Assembly: GCF_019061145.1 (NCBI RefSeq)
Contig: NZ_JAHQZS010000008.1
Span: 1 to 64,000 of the forward strand
Direction of reading: 5' to 3'
Length of the DNA stretch: 64,000 nt
Source of the DNA: Anianabacter salinae
GTDB taxonomy: Bacteria > Pseudomonadota > Alphaproteobacteria > Rhodobacterales > Rhodobacteraceae
Part shown: piece after piece, positions 34,404 through 42,471 of the stretch
Layout of the letters: each line of letters opens with the position of its first letter
Position numbering within the stretch: the stretch's first letter is position 1
Translations under genes and position numbers: made by a program
The notes under the pieces: generated by a model
The model's input: only the letters and a program-made list of their open reading frames with translations
Told to the model about the DNA's origin: nothing
Database searches by the model: none

Positions 34404-34421
34404 GGTCTGCGCCAGATCCGG

Positions 34422-34504
34422 TTTCGCCCCGCTGCGCGGGGCGACCGTCTGGGGGGACGCTGTCCCCCCAGACCCCCCTGGAGGTATTTGGAGACCAAAG
34501 ATGA
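34422..34504 (+). repeat. Dispersed palindromic repeat, copy C
   Basis: The most complete copy. The first stem uses CGCCCCGC and GCGGGGCG. The second has perfect 11-bp arms TCTGGGGGGAC and GTCCCCCCAGA around GCT. The tail GGAGGTATTTG ... ACCAAAGATGA follows. It begins 18 bp after the mraY stop. Confidence 0.88.
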
Positions 34505-34520
34505 ATATGGGACGAGACGT

Positions 34521-34549
34521 TCCATCTTTGGTCCCGAAATACTCAGGAG
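34521..34549 (-). repeat. Dispersed palindromic repeat, copy D (tail, inverted)
   Basis: The tail module in the opposite orientation to copy C, 16 bp away. ACCAAAGATG of copy C and CATCTTTGGT of copy D make a larger inverted repeat. No hairpin module accompanies it. Confidence 0.75.
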
Positions 34550-34624
34550 AGCGCGCGGGAGTCGTCTCGCACGCCGCGCAGCGGGCTCAATGCCCGCAAG
34601 CGGCGTTCCCCCCTCGCGCCGGCA

Positions 34625-35671
34625 TCACAGGCGCGAGATCGGTGTCCAAAGCACATGGTCGATGGTCGGGGCGCCGCTGGCCAGCATCACGAGGCGGTCG
34701 AAGCCCATCGCGACCCCGGACGCCTCGGGCATGTGGGCGAGCGCGGCGAGGAACTCCTCGTCGAGCGGATAGCGGTGGCCGTAGACGCGCTGTTTTTCGT
34801 CCATTTCGGCCTCGAAGCGGCGGCGCTGCTCGGCGGCGTCGGTCAATTCGCCAAAGCCGTTGGCCAGTTCCACCCCGCAAGCGTAGACCTCGAACCGCTC
34901 TGCGGTGCGCGGATCGTCCGGCGTGCGGCGGGCGAGGGCGGCCTCGGCGGCGGGATATCGGTCAAGGATCGTGATGCGGCCCTGGCCCAGATGCGGTTCG
35001 ACATGGCCGGTGAGGACCTTCGAGACGATGTCGGACCAGGTGTCGTCTGGCGCCGTGGCGATGCCGTTGGCCGCGCACTCGGCCGCAAGCGCGGCGCGGT
35101 CCGTGGTGCCGTCTGCGTGGCAGGTGGCCAGAAGGTCGATCCCGGCGTGGCGGGCGAAGGCGTCGGCGACGGTCAGGCGCTCGGGCGGAGCGGCGGGATC
35201 GCAACGGCGATCGCGGTACTGCAGGCTGCGCGCGCCGAGCGCAGCAGCAGCGGCGGCGATCAGGGCGACCGTGTCGTCGATCACGGCGTCATACGGCGCA
35301 TCGGCGCGGTACCATTCCAGCATGGTGAATTCGGGGGAATGCAGCGGCCCGGCCTCGCGGTTGCGCCAGACATGGGCAAAGGCGTGGATGCGTGTCTCGC
35401 CCGCCGCCAGCAGCTTCTTCATCGCGAATTCGGGCGAGGTGTGCAGGTAGCGCGGTGCGCTGCGGCCATCGGGGTGCAGGAGCGTGGTCTGAAAGCCGTG
35501 CAGGTGCGCCTCGTTGCCGGGGCTCAAGGAAAGAGCGGCCGGGGCGACCTCGGTGAAGCCTTGCGCATCGAACCAGTCCTGAAGCGCGCGGCGCACGACG
35601 TTGCGCGCCATGAGGAACGGGCGGCGGTCGTTGTGGCGGGCAGGGTCCCACCAGGGCGAGGTGTCGGTCAT
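34625..35671 (-). CDS. epmA: EF-P (R)-beta-lysine ligase EpmA (GenX/PoxA)
   Basis: A class II lysyl-tRNA-synthetase paralogue that attaches (R)-beta-lysine to a conserved lysine of EF-P, relieving ribosome stalling at proline stretches. The 348-residue protein lacks the anticodon-binding domain and shows the class II core: motif 2 VWRNREAGPLHSPEFTMLEWY, the VYACGVELANGFGELTD segment, and motif 3 GVAMGFDRLVML. The start at 35671 matches the compact N-terminus; upstream frame is run-on. It is divergent from efp, its substrate, across 127 bp, which strongly supports the call. EpmB, which makes beta-lysine, is not in the window. Confidence 0.92.
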   Translation of the reverse strand: MTDTSPWWDPARHNDRRPFLMARNVVRRALQDWFDAQGFTEVAPAALSLSPGNEAHLHGFQTTLLHPDGRSAPRYLHTSPEFAMKKLLAAGETRIHAFAHVWRNREAGPLHSPEFTMLEWYRADAPYDAVIDDTVALIAAAAAALGARSLQYRDRRCDPAAPPERLTVADAFARHAGIDLLATCHADGTTDRAALAAECAANGIATAPDDTWSDIVSKVLTGHVEPHLGQGRITILDRYPAAEAALARRTPDDPRTAERFEVYACGVELANGFGELTDAAEQRRRFEAEMDEKQRVYGHRYPLDEEFLAALAHMPEASGVAMGFDRLVMLASGAPTIDHVLWTPISRL

Positions 35672-35798
35672 CGCTGAGGTCTCTGGGCGGTCATGGGATG
35701 CATCTGGATTCGGGGGCCGAGATAGGATAGGCGCGGGCGAAACGATCCCCGCGCCGCCCGGATAGGCAGGCGCACGAGCAACCGCAAGGAACGACGTC

Positions 35799-36365
35799 TT
35801 GAAAGTCATCGCCAGCCAGGTCCGCAAGGGCAACGTCATCGAACAGGACGGCCATCTCTATGTCGTGCTGTCGGCCGAGAACTTCCATCCCGGCAAGGGC
35901 ACCCCGGTGACGCAGGTGGACATGCGCCGGATCTCGGACGGCACCAAGGTGTCGGAGCGCTGGCGCACCACCGAGCAGGTCGAGCGCGCCTTCGTCGAGG
36001 AAAAGTCCTATGATTTCCTCTATGCCGACGGCGAGGGCTATCATTTCATGGAGCCCGAGACCTTCGAGCAGGTCGCCGTGGACGAGAGCGTGATCGGCGA
36101 AGACAAGGTCTACCTGACGGACGGGCTGCGGGTGCACCTGTCAATCTACAACGGGATCGCCATCGCCATCGAGTTGCCGCAGAGGATCACGCTGGAGATC
36201 ACCGAGACCGAACCGGTGGTTAAGGGGCAGACGGCGTCGTCGTCCTACAAGCCCGCGATGACCGACAAGGGCGTTCGGGTGATGGTGCCACCGCATATCG
36301 GCGTCGGCACGCGGGTGGTGATCAACACGGCCGATGCGACCTATGTCGAGCGCGCCAAGGATTGA
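35799..36365 (+). CDS. efp: Translation elongation factor P
   Basis: EF-P enters the ribosomal E site and promotes peptide-bond formation at polyproline motifs. The 188-residue protein has the three-barrel EF-P architecture. The modification loop reads [11 protein letters not shown], placing the acceptor lysine at residue 33, equivalent to E. coli Lys34, and the third domain ends [19 protein letters not shown]. The start is TTG at 35799, an unusual start chosen because it yields the canonical [11 protein letters not shown] opening, with AAGGA just before it. The neighbouring epmA supplies the modification. Both genes sit inside the dcw cluster. Confidence 0.95.
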   Translation: MKVIASQVRKGNVIEQDGHLYVVLSAENFHPGKGTPVTQVDMRRISDGTKVSERWRTTEQVERAFVEEKSYDFLYADGEGYHFMEPETFEQVAVDESVIGEDKVYLTDGLRVHLSIYNGIAIAIELPQRITLEITETEPVVKGQTASSSYKPAMTDKGVRVMVPPHIGVGTRVVINTADATYVERAKD

Positions 36366-36371
36366 CGGAGG

Positions 36372-36430
36372 CCGGGGGAGGCGCTGCCTCCCCCGGACCC
36401 CCTCCGGAGTACTTCCGGACCAAAGATGAT
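36372..36430 (+). repeat. Dispersed palindromic repeat, copy E
   Basis: A hairpin with perfect 11-bp arms CCGGGGGAGGC and GCCTCCCCCGG around GCT, then the tail GGAGTACTTCCGGACC with CAAAGATGA. It starts 6 bp after the efp stop. The arms differ in sequence from copies A and C yet stay fully complementary, so pairing is conserved rather than sequence. Confidence 0.85.
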
Positions 36431-36533
36431 GGGCGCGCGCGTTTGCGCCGGTGGCCGCGTCCGGTTGGCCCTTGCCGATGGCGGGCACGGGCGTGCACGG
36501 TGGAGCGCAGATTTTCTTCAGCAGGAGCCAGCC

Positions 36534-37943
36534 ATGATTCCGGTCACCGGGTACGAGGGGTGCCGCGTCGCCGTTCTGGGGCTGGGCCGATCGGGCCTGG
36601 CCACCGCGCGCGCGCTCGAGGCGGGCGGCGCGCTGGCGCTGTGCTGGGACGATGGGCAGGAGGCGCGCGACGCCGCCGAGGGGCAGGGCCTTGCGATCCA
36701 CGATCTGACCCGCGAAGGGGCGTTCGACGGCGTCGCTGCGCTGGTCGTGTCGCCGGGCATCCCGCATCTCTACCCCCGGCCCAATCCCGTGATCGCGCGG
36801 GCCTGGGCGGCGGGGGTGCCGGTGGACAACGACATCGGCCTGTTCTTCCGGTCTTTCGGGTCGGATATCTTTGCCGATCTCGACACCGTGCCGCGCGTCG
36901 TGGCCGTCACGGGATCGAACGGCAAGTCGACCACCACCGCGCTGATCCATCATATCCTGTCCGAGGCGGGGCGCCCTTGCCAGATGGCGGGCAACATCGG
37001 GCGCGGGGTGCTGGACCTCGAGCCTCCGCAGGACGGCGAGGTGATCGTGCTGGAGCTGTCGTCCTACCAGACGGACCTGGCGCGCGCGCTGACGCCGGAT
37101 ATCGCGGTTCTGACCAACCTTTCGCCCGATCACCTTGACCGGCATGCCGGGCTGGGGGGGTATTTCGCCGCCAAGCGTCGTCTGTTCGCCGAAGGGGGGC
37201 CCGACCGCGCAGTGATCGGGGTGGACGAGGCCGAAGGGCAATACCTTGCCAACCAGATGGCCGAGGGGCCCCAGGATGACCGGCTGATCCGGGTGTCGGT
37301 GGCGGGGCGGCTTGACCGCTTTGGCTGGTCGGTGTTCGCGCGCAAGGGGTTCCTGTCAGAGTACCGCAAGGGCAAGCAGGTCGGGTCCATCGACCTGCGG
37401 GGCGTGCGCGGGCTGCCGGGGCGGCACAACCACCAGAACGCCTGCTGCGCCTATGCCGCGGCCCGCGCGCTGGGGCTGGGGCCCAAGCTGATCGAGGACG
37501 CGCTGGGCACGTTCGAGGGGCTGCCGCACCGCAGCCAGATCATTGCCGAGGCGGGCGGCGTGACCGTGGTGAACGACAGCAAGGCGACGAATGTCGACAG
37601 CGCCGCGCAGGCGCTACAGGCCTTCGGGCGTATCCGCTGGATCGCCGGGGGGCTGGGCAAGGACGGCGGCATCGCCGCGCTGGTGCCGCACTTGGGGTCG
37701 GTGGTGAAGGCGTACCTGATCGGCCACTCGGCGCGCGATTTCGCGCTGGAGCTGGGCGACGTGCCGCACGAGATCAGCGTGACGATGGCGCGCGCGGTGG
37801 ACGCCGCGCTGGCCGAGGCCGAGCCGGGCGATACCGTGCTTCTGGCCCCGGCGGCGGCGAGTTTCGACCAGTATCCGAACTTCGAGAAGCGCGGAGAGGA
37901 TTTCACCGCGCTGGTGCGCGAGGCGCTGGCACGGCGCGGGTAG
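36534..37943 (+). CDS. murD: UDP-MurNAc-L-alanine:D-glutamate ligase MurD
   Basis: Adds D-glutamate to UDP-MurNAc-L-Ala. The 469-residue Mur ligase has an N-terminal Rossmann-like domain ([17 protein letters not shown]), the ATP loop [33 protein letters not shown], the carbamylated-lysine region YFAAKRRLF and the C-terminal [13 protein letters not shown] and [11 protein letters not shown] motifs. A CAGGAG site precedes the ATG at 36534. Normally followed by ftsW-murG-murC; here a convergent operon begins 8 bp after the stop, so this is the end of the dcw block in this window. Confidence 0.96.
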   Translation: MIPVTGYEGCRVAVLGLGRSGLATARALEAGGALALCWDDGQEARDAAEGQGLAIHDLTREGAFDGVAALVVSPGIPHLYPRPNPVIARAWAAGVPVDNDIGLFFRSFGSDIFADLDTVPRVVAVTGSNGKSTTTALIHHILSEAGRPCQMAGNIGRGVLDLEPPQDGEVIVLELSSYQTDLARALTPDIAVLTNLSPDHLDRHAGLGGYFAAKRRLFAEGGPDRAVIGVDEAEGQYLANQMAEGPQDDRLIRVSVAGRLDRFGWSVFARKGFLSEYRKGKQVGSIDLRGVRGLPGRHNHQNACCAYAAARALGLGPKLIEDALGTFEGLPHRSQIIAEAGGVTVVNDSKATNVDSAAQALQAFGRIRWIAGGLGKDGGIAALVPHLGSVVKAYLIGHSARDFALELGDVPHEISVTMARAVDAALAEAEPGDTVLLAPAAASFDQYPNFEKRGEDFTALVREALARRG

Positions 37944-37950
37944 CGCAAGG

Positions 37951-38607
37951 CTACCGGATCGTCTGGCCCGTGCGTTCCCAATCCGCGAGGAACGCCGCCA
38001 ATCCCTTGTCGGTCAAAGGGTGACGGGCCATCGCCGTCACGATCTCGGGCGGCATCGTTGCGGCGTCCGCGCCCGCAAGGGCGGCAGCACTTACATGGTT
38101 CACGCTGCGCAGCGACGCGGCCAGAACCTGCGTCCTGAACGCGGGGTAAGTGTCAAAGACATCGCGGATATCCTTCAGAAGCGCCCCGCCGTCGATGTTG
38201 ATGTCGTCCAGCCGCCCGACGAAGGCCGACACATAGGTGGCGCCCGCCTTGGCTGCGAGCACGGCCTGGGTGACGGAAAAGCACAGCGTGACATTCGTTT
38301 CCCGGCCCTCGCCGCGAAGCGTGCGGCAGGCGCGCAGACCGTCCAGCGTCAGGGGCAGCTTGATGCAGACGTTCGGTGCGATCTGCGCCAGCCGCGCCGC
38401 TTCGCGCATCATCGGGTCATACTCGGTCGCCGCGACCTCTGCCGAGACGGGGCCATCGATCATCGCGGCCAGCGCGCCCACCGTGTCCAGAAAGTCGGAG
38501 CCCGATCTTGCGATCAGGCTGGGGTTCGTCGTGACGCCATCGATCAGGCCCGCCTCTGCGAGCGGCCGGATCGTATCGAGGTCTGCCGAGTCGGCGAAGA
38601 TCTTCAT
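37951..38607 (-). CDS. fsa: Transaldolase/fructose-6-phosphate aldolase (TalC/Fsa type)
   Basis: A small class I aldolase of 218 residues. It begins [20 protein letters not shown] and has DGVTTNPSL, the Schiff-base lysine in [30 protein letters not shown] and the FVGRLDDIN phosphate-binding segment. Family members either cleave fructose 6-phosphate to dihydroxyacetone and glyceraldehyde 3-phosphate or act as transaldolases, and the sequence alone does not decide. The start overlaps the frcK stop by ATGA, so it is the last gene of the frcB-frcC-frcA-frcK-fsa operon; a sugar-phosphate aldolase fits fructose uptake. Confidence 0.88.
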   Translation of the reverse strand: MKIFADSADLDTIRPLAEAGLIDGVTTNPSLIARSGSDFLDTVGALAAMIDGPVSAEVAATEYDPMMREAARLAQIAPNVCIKLPLTLDGLRACRTLRGEGRETNVTLCFSVTQAVLAAKAGATYVSAFVGRLDDINIDGGALLKDIRDVFDTYPAFRTQVLAASLRSVNHVSAAALAGADAATMPPEIVTAMARHPLTDKGLAAFLADWERTGQTIR

Positions 38608-39278
38608 GGTGTTCCTTCCTTGTGGTCCGGGTCGCCTGCCTGGGGGCCGGTGCCGATCAGCAGGTCTGCTGGTGCGCTTCGTGACAGGACGGTGCGCACG
38701 TTCCTGAGGTCATTTCCGGCGGCCCTGCGGCGCGCTGCCTCTGGTGAAAGCCCGTGCGTCAGCCAACGCTCCACGAGCCGTTCAAGCAGCACCGTTTCGG
38801 GCGGTGCGATCATCACACTCGCGTCCAGAAGCGACCGCAGTGCGTTCCACGGAGGGTCTTGAAGCAAAAGGTAATTGCCTTCGACGACGACGGTATCGAC
38901 CTGCGGATGAAGCGTCCCGGCCTCTGGCACGGTGCGGTCGGCGGCGCGGTCGAATACCGGATAGCGGACGACGCCCGTAGCCTTTCGCACGGCTCGCAGC
39001 TTCGTCACGAACCCGTCCGCATCAAAGGTTTCGGGGGCGCCCTTGATGTCGCGCAGGCCGCGCCGGTCGAGGTCCGCATTGTCGAGATGATAGCCGTCCA
39101 TCGGCAACACGACCGCCCGCCGGGTGCCAAGAGCCGCAGCGACGCGCGCGGCCAGCGTGGACTTGCCAGAACCGGGTGGCCCGGCGATGCCGACGAGGCG
39201 GCGCCCGAGGCCGCGCGGCAAACTATCGATCAGTGTCAACACGGCGCGCAGGTCGCCGTCCCGGTCATGATGGGTCAT
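38604..39278 (-). CDS. frcK: FrcK-like sugar/nucleoside kinase of the fructose transport operon
   Basis: A 224-residue P-loop kinase of the uridine-kinase/phosphoribulokinase-like family: Walker [13 protein letters not shown], the substrate loop [39 protein letters not shown], the [10 protein letters not shown] strand and a lid region [14 protein letters not shown]. In Sinorhizobium the corresponding gene frcK lies in the frcBCAK fructose uptake operon, and the order here is the same. Start at 39278 overlaps frcA by ATGA. Fructose or a related sugar is the likely substrate, by context. Confidence 0.82.
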   Translation of the reverse strand: MTHHDRDGDLRAVLTLIDSLPRGLGRRLVGIAGPPGSGKSTLAARVAAALGTRRAVVLPMDGYHLDNADLDRRGLRDIKGAPETFDADGFVTKLRAVRKATGVVRYPVFDRAADRTVPEAGTLHPQVDTVVVEGNYLLLQDPPWNALRSLLDASVMIAPPETVLLERLVERWLTHGLSPEAARRRAAGNDLRNVRTVLSRSAPADLLIGTGPQAGDPDHKEGTP

Positions 39279-40057
39279 GCGGCGCTGGTCATCTCGTCCG
39301 GGGTCATGGCGCCGGTCATCAGCGCCACGGCGTCCTGCATCGACACCTCGCCGGGGGTCAGGTCGCACAGCCGCCGCCCAAGCCGGTGGACATGGATGCG
39401 GTCGGCCAGTTCAAACACATGCGGCATGTTGTGGCTGATGAGGATGATCGGCACGCCCCGGTCGCGCACGCGGGCGATCAGGTCCAGCACCTTGCGGCTT
39501 TCCTTGACGCCGAGAGCCGCTGTCGGTTCGTCCAGGATGATGACGCGTGATCCGAAGGCGGCCGCGCGCGCCACGGCGACACCCTGCCGCTGGCCGCCCG
39601 ACAGCGTTTCGACGGCCTGATCGATGTTCTGAATCGTCATCAAGCCCAGCTCTGACAGCTTTTCACGGGCGAAGCGGCGCATCTCGGCCTTGTCGAGTTG
39701 CCTCAGCCACCGGCCCATGACGCCCTGTTTGCGGATCTCGCGGCCCATGAACATGTTGTCGGCGATCGACAGGGCAGGCGACATGGCAAGCGTCTGATAG
39801 ACGGTTTCGATGCCCATGGCGCGCGCGTCGATGGGCGAGGCAAAGGACACCGGCTTGCCCTCCAGCCTGATCTCGCCCGCATCCGGGCGGATCGCGCCGG
39901 ACAGCGCCTTGATCATCGTCGACTTGCCCGCGCCATTGTCGCCGATCACGGCATGGATTTCGCCCGGGTGGAGATCGAAGTCGCAATCGTCCATCGCGGT
40001 GACGCGGCCATAGCGCTTGACCAGCCCGCGCGCTGACAGGATCGGTGTGGTGCTCAT
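39275..40057 (-). CDS. frcA: Fructose ABC transporter ATPase FrcA
   Basis: The cytoplasmic ATPase that powers sugar import. The 260-residue protein is a single ABC domain: Walker A GDNGAGKST, Q-loop ETVYQTLAM, signature LSGGQRQGVAVARA, Walker B VIILDEPTAAL and H-loop ILISHNM. Sugar ABC importers of the ribose type usually carry two fused ABC domains; this single-domain form is characteristic of the Frc group. ATGA overlaps link it to frcC before and frcK after. Start at 40057. Confidence 0.92.
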   Translation of the reverse strand: MSTTPILSARGLVKRYGRVTAMDDCDFDLHPGEIHAVIGDNGAGKSTMIKALSGAIRPDAGEIRLEGKPVSFASPIDARAMGIETVYQTLAMSPALSIADNMFMGREIRKQGVMGRWLRQLDKAEMRRFAREKLSELGLMTIQNIDQAVETLSGGQRQGVAVARAAAFGSRVIILDEPTAALGVKESRKVLDLIARVRDRGVPIILISHNMPHVFELADRIHVHRLGRRLCDLTPGEVSMQDAVALMTGAMTPDEMTSAA

Positions 40058-41112
40058 AGCGCGGCCCTCCGGATGCGTTGGTCGACCGTGACGGCGGCGA
40101 TGATAAGCACGCCGATCAGCAGATAGGTCCACTGCACGTCCGCCCCCAGAAGGCGCAGTCCGAGCGAGAACACTCCGACGATCAACGCACCGAACAGCGT
40201 GCCCGCGACGGACCCCCGACCGCCGAACAGCGAGATGCCCCCGATCACGACCGCAGTGATGGATTCGATGTTGGCCAGTTGCCCGGCCTGCGGTGACACC
40301 GAGCCGATACGGCCGATCAGAGCCCAGCCTGCAAAGGCGCAGATCAGGCCGCCCAAGGCGTAGACCGAAATCAGCGTGCGCGTGACGTTCACGCCTGCCA
40401 GAGCGGCGGCGTCCTTGTCGTCGCCCACCGCATAGACGTGCCGCCCCCATGCCGTCTGGCTAAGCGCGTAGGCCAGCACAGCCACCAGCACCAGCAGCAG
40501 GGTCACCCCGTAGGTGAACACCGCGCCGCCGATCTCGACCGTGTTGCCGAAGAATTTCAGCAGCGGCGCCTCGGCGTCGATGTCCTGGCTGCGGATGACT
40601 TCAGAGCCGGAATAGAGGAAGTTCACCGCCAGCACGATCTGCCACATGCCCAGCGTGACGATGAACGGCGGCAGCTTGACGATCGCGACGAGGATGCCGC
40701 TGATCGTGCCGAAGATCAGCCCGCACAGCAGCCCGCACAGCACGCCAAGCGCAGGCGGAAATCCCAGATCAAAGGTGAACTTGCCCATGATGACCGACGA
40801 CAGGATCATCACCGCGCCCACCGACAGGTCGATCCCGGCGGTCAGGATCACCAGCGACTGCGCCGAGGCGACGATACCGATGATCGCGACCTGCTGCAGG
40901 ATCAGCGTCAGCGCGAAGGGCGAGAAAAAGCGGTCGCCCAGAAGCGCGCCGAACACTGCGACTGCGACCAGAAGCACGAACAGCGGCACGATGGCCGGGG
41001 CGTTGTAGAGCAGGTTGCCGATGCGCGCCCTGATGCCGGTCGGTCCGGTAAAGTGCGCGACGGTTTCGGCGGGGGGCGTCAGGTCGGACCCGCTGCGGGA
41101 TGCGTCCTGCAT
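40054..41112 (-). CDS. frcC: Fructose ABC transporter permease FrcC
   Basis: The inner-membrane permease, 352 residues with a cytoplasmic N-terminal lead (about 40 residues) and 8-10 hydrophobic segments. The ribose/xylose permease family motifs are present: VILTAGIDLSVGA, LPPFIVTLGMW and the coupling loop GGISLFGGRGSVAGTLFGA. The ATG at 41112 follows GGAGG at ideal spacing; the ATG four codons upstream is less well placed. It lies 91 bp after frcB, the gap being largely filled by a strong stem-loop. Confidence 0.92.
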   Translation of the reverse strand: MQDASRSGSDLTPPAETVAHFTGPTGIRARIGNLLYNAPAIVPLFVLLVAVAVFGALLGDRFFSPFALTLILQQVAIIGIVASAQSLVILTAGIDLSVGAVMILSSVIMGKFTFDLGFPPALGVLCGLLCGLIFGTISGILVAIVKLPPFIVTLGMWQIVLAVNFLYSGSEVIRSQDIDAEAPLLKFFGNTVEIGGAVFTYGVTLLLVLVAVLAYALSQTAWGRHVYAVGDDKDAAALAGVNVTRTLISVYALGGLICAFAGWALIGRIGSVSPQAGQLANIESITAVVIGGISLFGGRGSVAGTLFGALIVGVFSLGLRLLGADVQWTYLLIGVLIIAAVTVDQRIRRAAL

Positions 41113-41157
41113 GGCGGCCTCCATTGAGTTGGAAATTGGACGGGATGAGGAGGGAAC

Positions 41158-41192
41158 GGGCGGCCCAGGGGCGTTGTGCGCCCGGGCCGCCC
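41158..41192 (-). other. Strong stem-loop between frcB and frcC
   Basis: Outer 9-bp arms GGGCGGCCC and GGGCCGCCC, inner 5-bp arms GGGCG and CGCCC around a 5-nt loop, with an AG bulge. No T-run follows. It probably stabilises the frcB message or lowers transcription into frcC, giving more receptor than permease. Confidence 0.65.
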
Positions 41193-41203
41193 GCTTGGTC
41201 ACA

Positions 41204-42217
41204 TCAGCCCCAGCAGCGCGCGAGGCCTTCCTCGACGCTGAGCTGGTCCATGCCCTCGACCGGGGCGTCCGTCACCAGACCGACGCCGGTGTCGAAGAAC
41301 GCCTTGCCCTCGGTGGCTTCGGGCTTTTCGCCGGTCGCGGCGTAGGACGCGACCGCCTCGACGCCAAGCGCGGCCATGTCGAGCGGGTATTGCTGCGCGG
41401 TTGCGCCGATCACGCCCGCTGCCACGTCCTCGACCCCGGGGCAGCCGCCATCGACCGAGACGATCATCACCTGATCTTCCAGCCCGAACGACCGCAGCGC
41501 CTCGTAGGCGCCGGCAGCGGCGGGTTCGTTGATCGTGTAGACGACGTTGATCCCCTGATCGATCGCCAGCAGGTTCTCCATCCCGGCGCGGCCGTCCTCG
41601 GCGTTGCCGCTGGACAGTTCCTGCCCGACGATGCGCGGATCATCTTCGTCGCCCCAGCGGGTTTCGTCGCCGATGTCCACGCCAAAGCCGGTCAGGAAGC
41701 CCTGGTTGCGCAGCACGCCGACGGTCGGCTGGCTTACGTTGATGTTCAGCAGGCCGATCCGGGCGCCCGACGTGTCGCCCATCGTCTTGGCCGCCCATTC
41801 GCCGATCAGACGCCCGGCCTCGAAATTGTCGGTGGCAAAGGTCATGTCTGCGGCGTCGATCGGATCGAGCGGCGTGTCCAGCGCGATCACGAGGATCTCG
41901 GCATCGCGCGCCTTTTGCACCTGGGACGTGATCGCCTTGGTGTCGGACGCGACCAGAAGGATGCCGTCGACCTCGGCGGCCATGCAGGTTTCGATCGCGG
42001 CAACCTGCGTTTCGTGGTCGCCGTCGAACTTGCCCGCGAAGGACCGCAGCTCGACGCCAAGCTCGACCGCCTTGGCAAAGGCGCCCTCTGCCATCTTGAC
42101 GAAAAACGGGTTGGTCGCGTCCTTCGTGATCAGGCACACGCTGCCGTCCGCCCAGGCCGTGCCCGCCATCGCCGTCGATGCGGCGAGGCCCAGAAGCCCT
42201 GTCTTGATCGCGTTCAT
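41204..42217 (-). CDS. frcB: Fructose ABC transporter periplasmic binding protein FrcB
   Basis: The periplasmic sugar receptor of 337 residues: signal peptide (1-23, ending GTAWADG), then [60 protein letters not shown] and [19 protein letters not shown]. The C-terminus LARCWG and the internal cysteines agree with the Sinorhizobium FrcB protein as I remember it, which binds fructose, ribose and mannose. It is first in the operon and divergent from the ROK regulator. Best-supported member of the frc set. Confidence 0.92.
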   Translation of the reverse strand: MNAIKTGLLGLAASTAMAGTAWADGSVCLITKDATNPFFVKMAEGAFAKAVELGVELRSFAGKFDGDHETQVAAIETCMAAEVDGILLVASDTKAITSQVQKARDAEILVIALDTPLDPIDAADMTFATDNFEAGRLIGEWAAKTMGDTSGARIGLLNINVSQPTVGVLRNQGFLTGFGVDIGDETRWGDEDDPRIVGQELSSGNAEDGRAGMENLLAIDQGINVVYTINEPAAAGAYEALRSFGLEDQVMIVSVDGGCPGVEDVAAGVIGATAQQYPLDMAALGVEAVASYAATGEKPEATEGKAFFDTGVGLVTDAPVEGMDQLSVEEGLARCWG

Positions 42218-42321
42218 CTTGTCTCCTCCTCTGTTCGTTCGATCTCTGGCGCCACGACTTCGCGTCCTGGCCGCCGGTCGGTCACGCGCTGGTCACACCG
42301 TCCGCCAGCGCCAGACGCATC

Positions 42322-42351
42322 ACCCTAGGCGCGGGCGGCGCGGCGAGTCAA
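42322..42351 (-). promoter_or_regulatory. frcB: Candidate frcB promoter
   Basis: On the minus strand TTGACT (42351-42346), an 18-bp spacer, and TAGGGT (42327-42322). The -35 is near consensus; the -10 keeps the conserved first, second and last bases. It is placed 105 bp before frcB. Confidence 0.45.
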
Positions 42352-42380
42352 ATTAAAAACTGTCAGATGAATTAATTAAG
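42350..42380. promoter_or_regulatory. AT-rich divergent operator region (frcB / ROK regulator)
   Basis: An island of AT-rich sequence in otherwise GC-rich DNA, with AATTAAAAA on one side and the palindrome TTAATTAA (42372-42379) on the other. ROK regulators commonly bind AT-rich sites with TTT/AAA half-sites, so this is the likely target of the adjacent regulator. It also overlaps the start of the candidate frcB -35. Confidence 0.45.
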
Positions 42381-42471
42381 AAGCGCAGGCTTGTGGCGCA
42401 GCGCCCAGGGCCGTATTTCATTGAACGAGAGGCTTTTGAGCGCGACGGCACCCCTGCTACGGAATTTCGAC

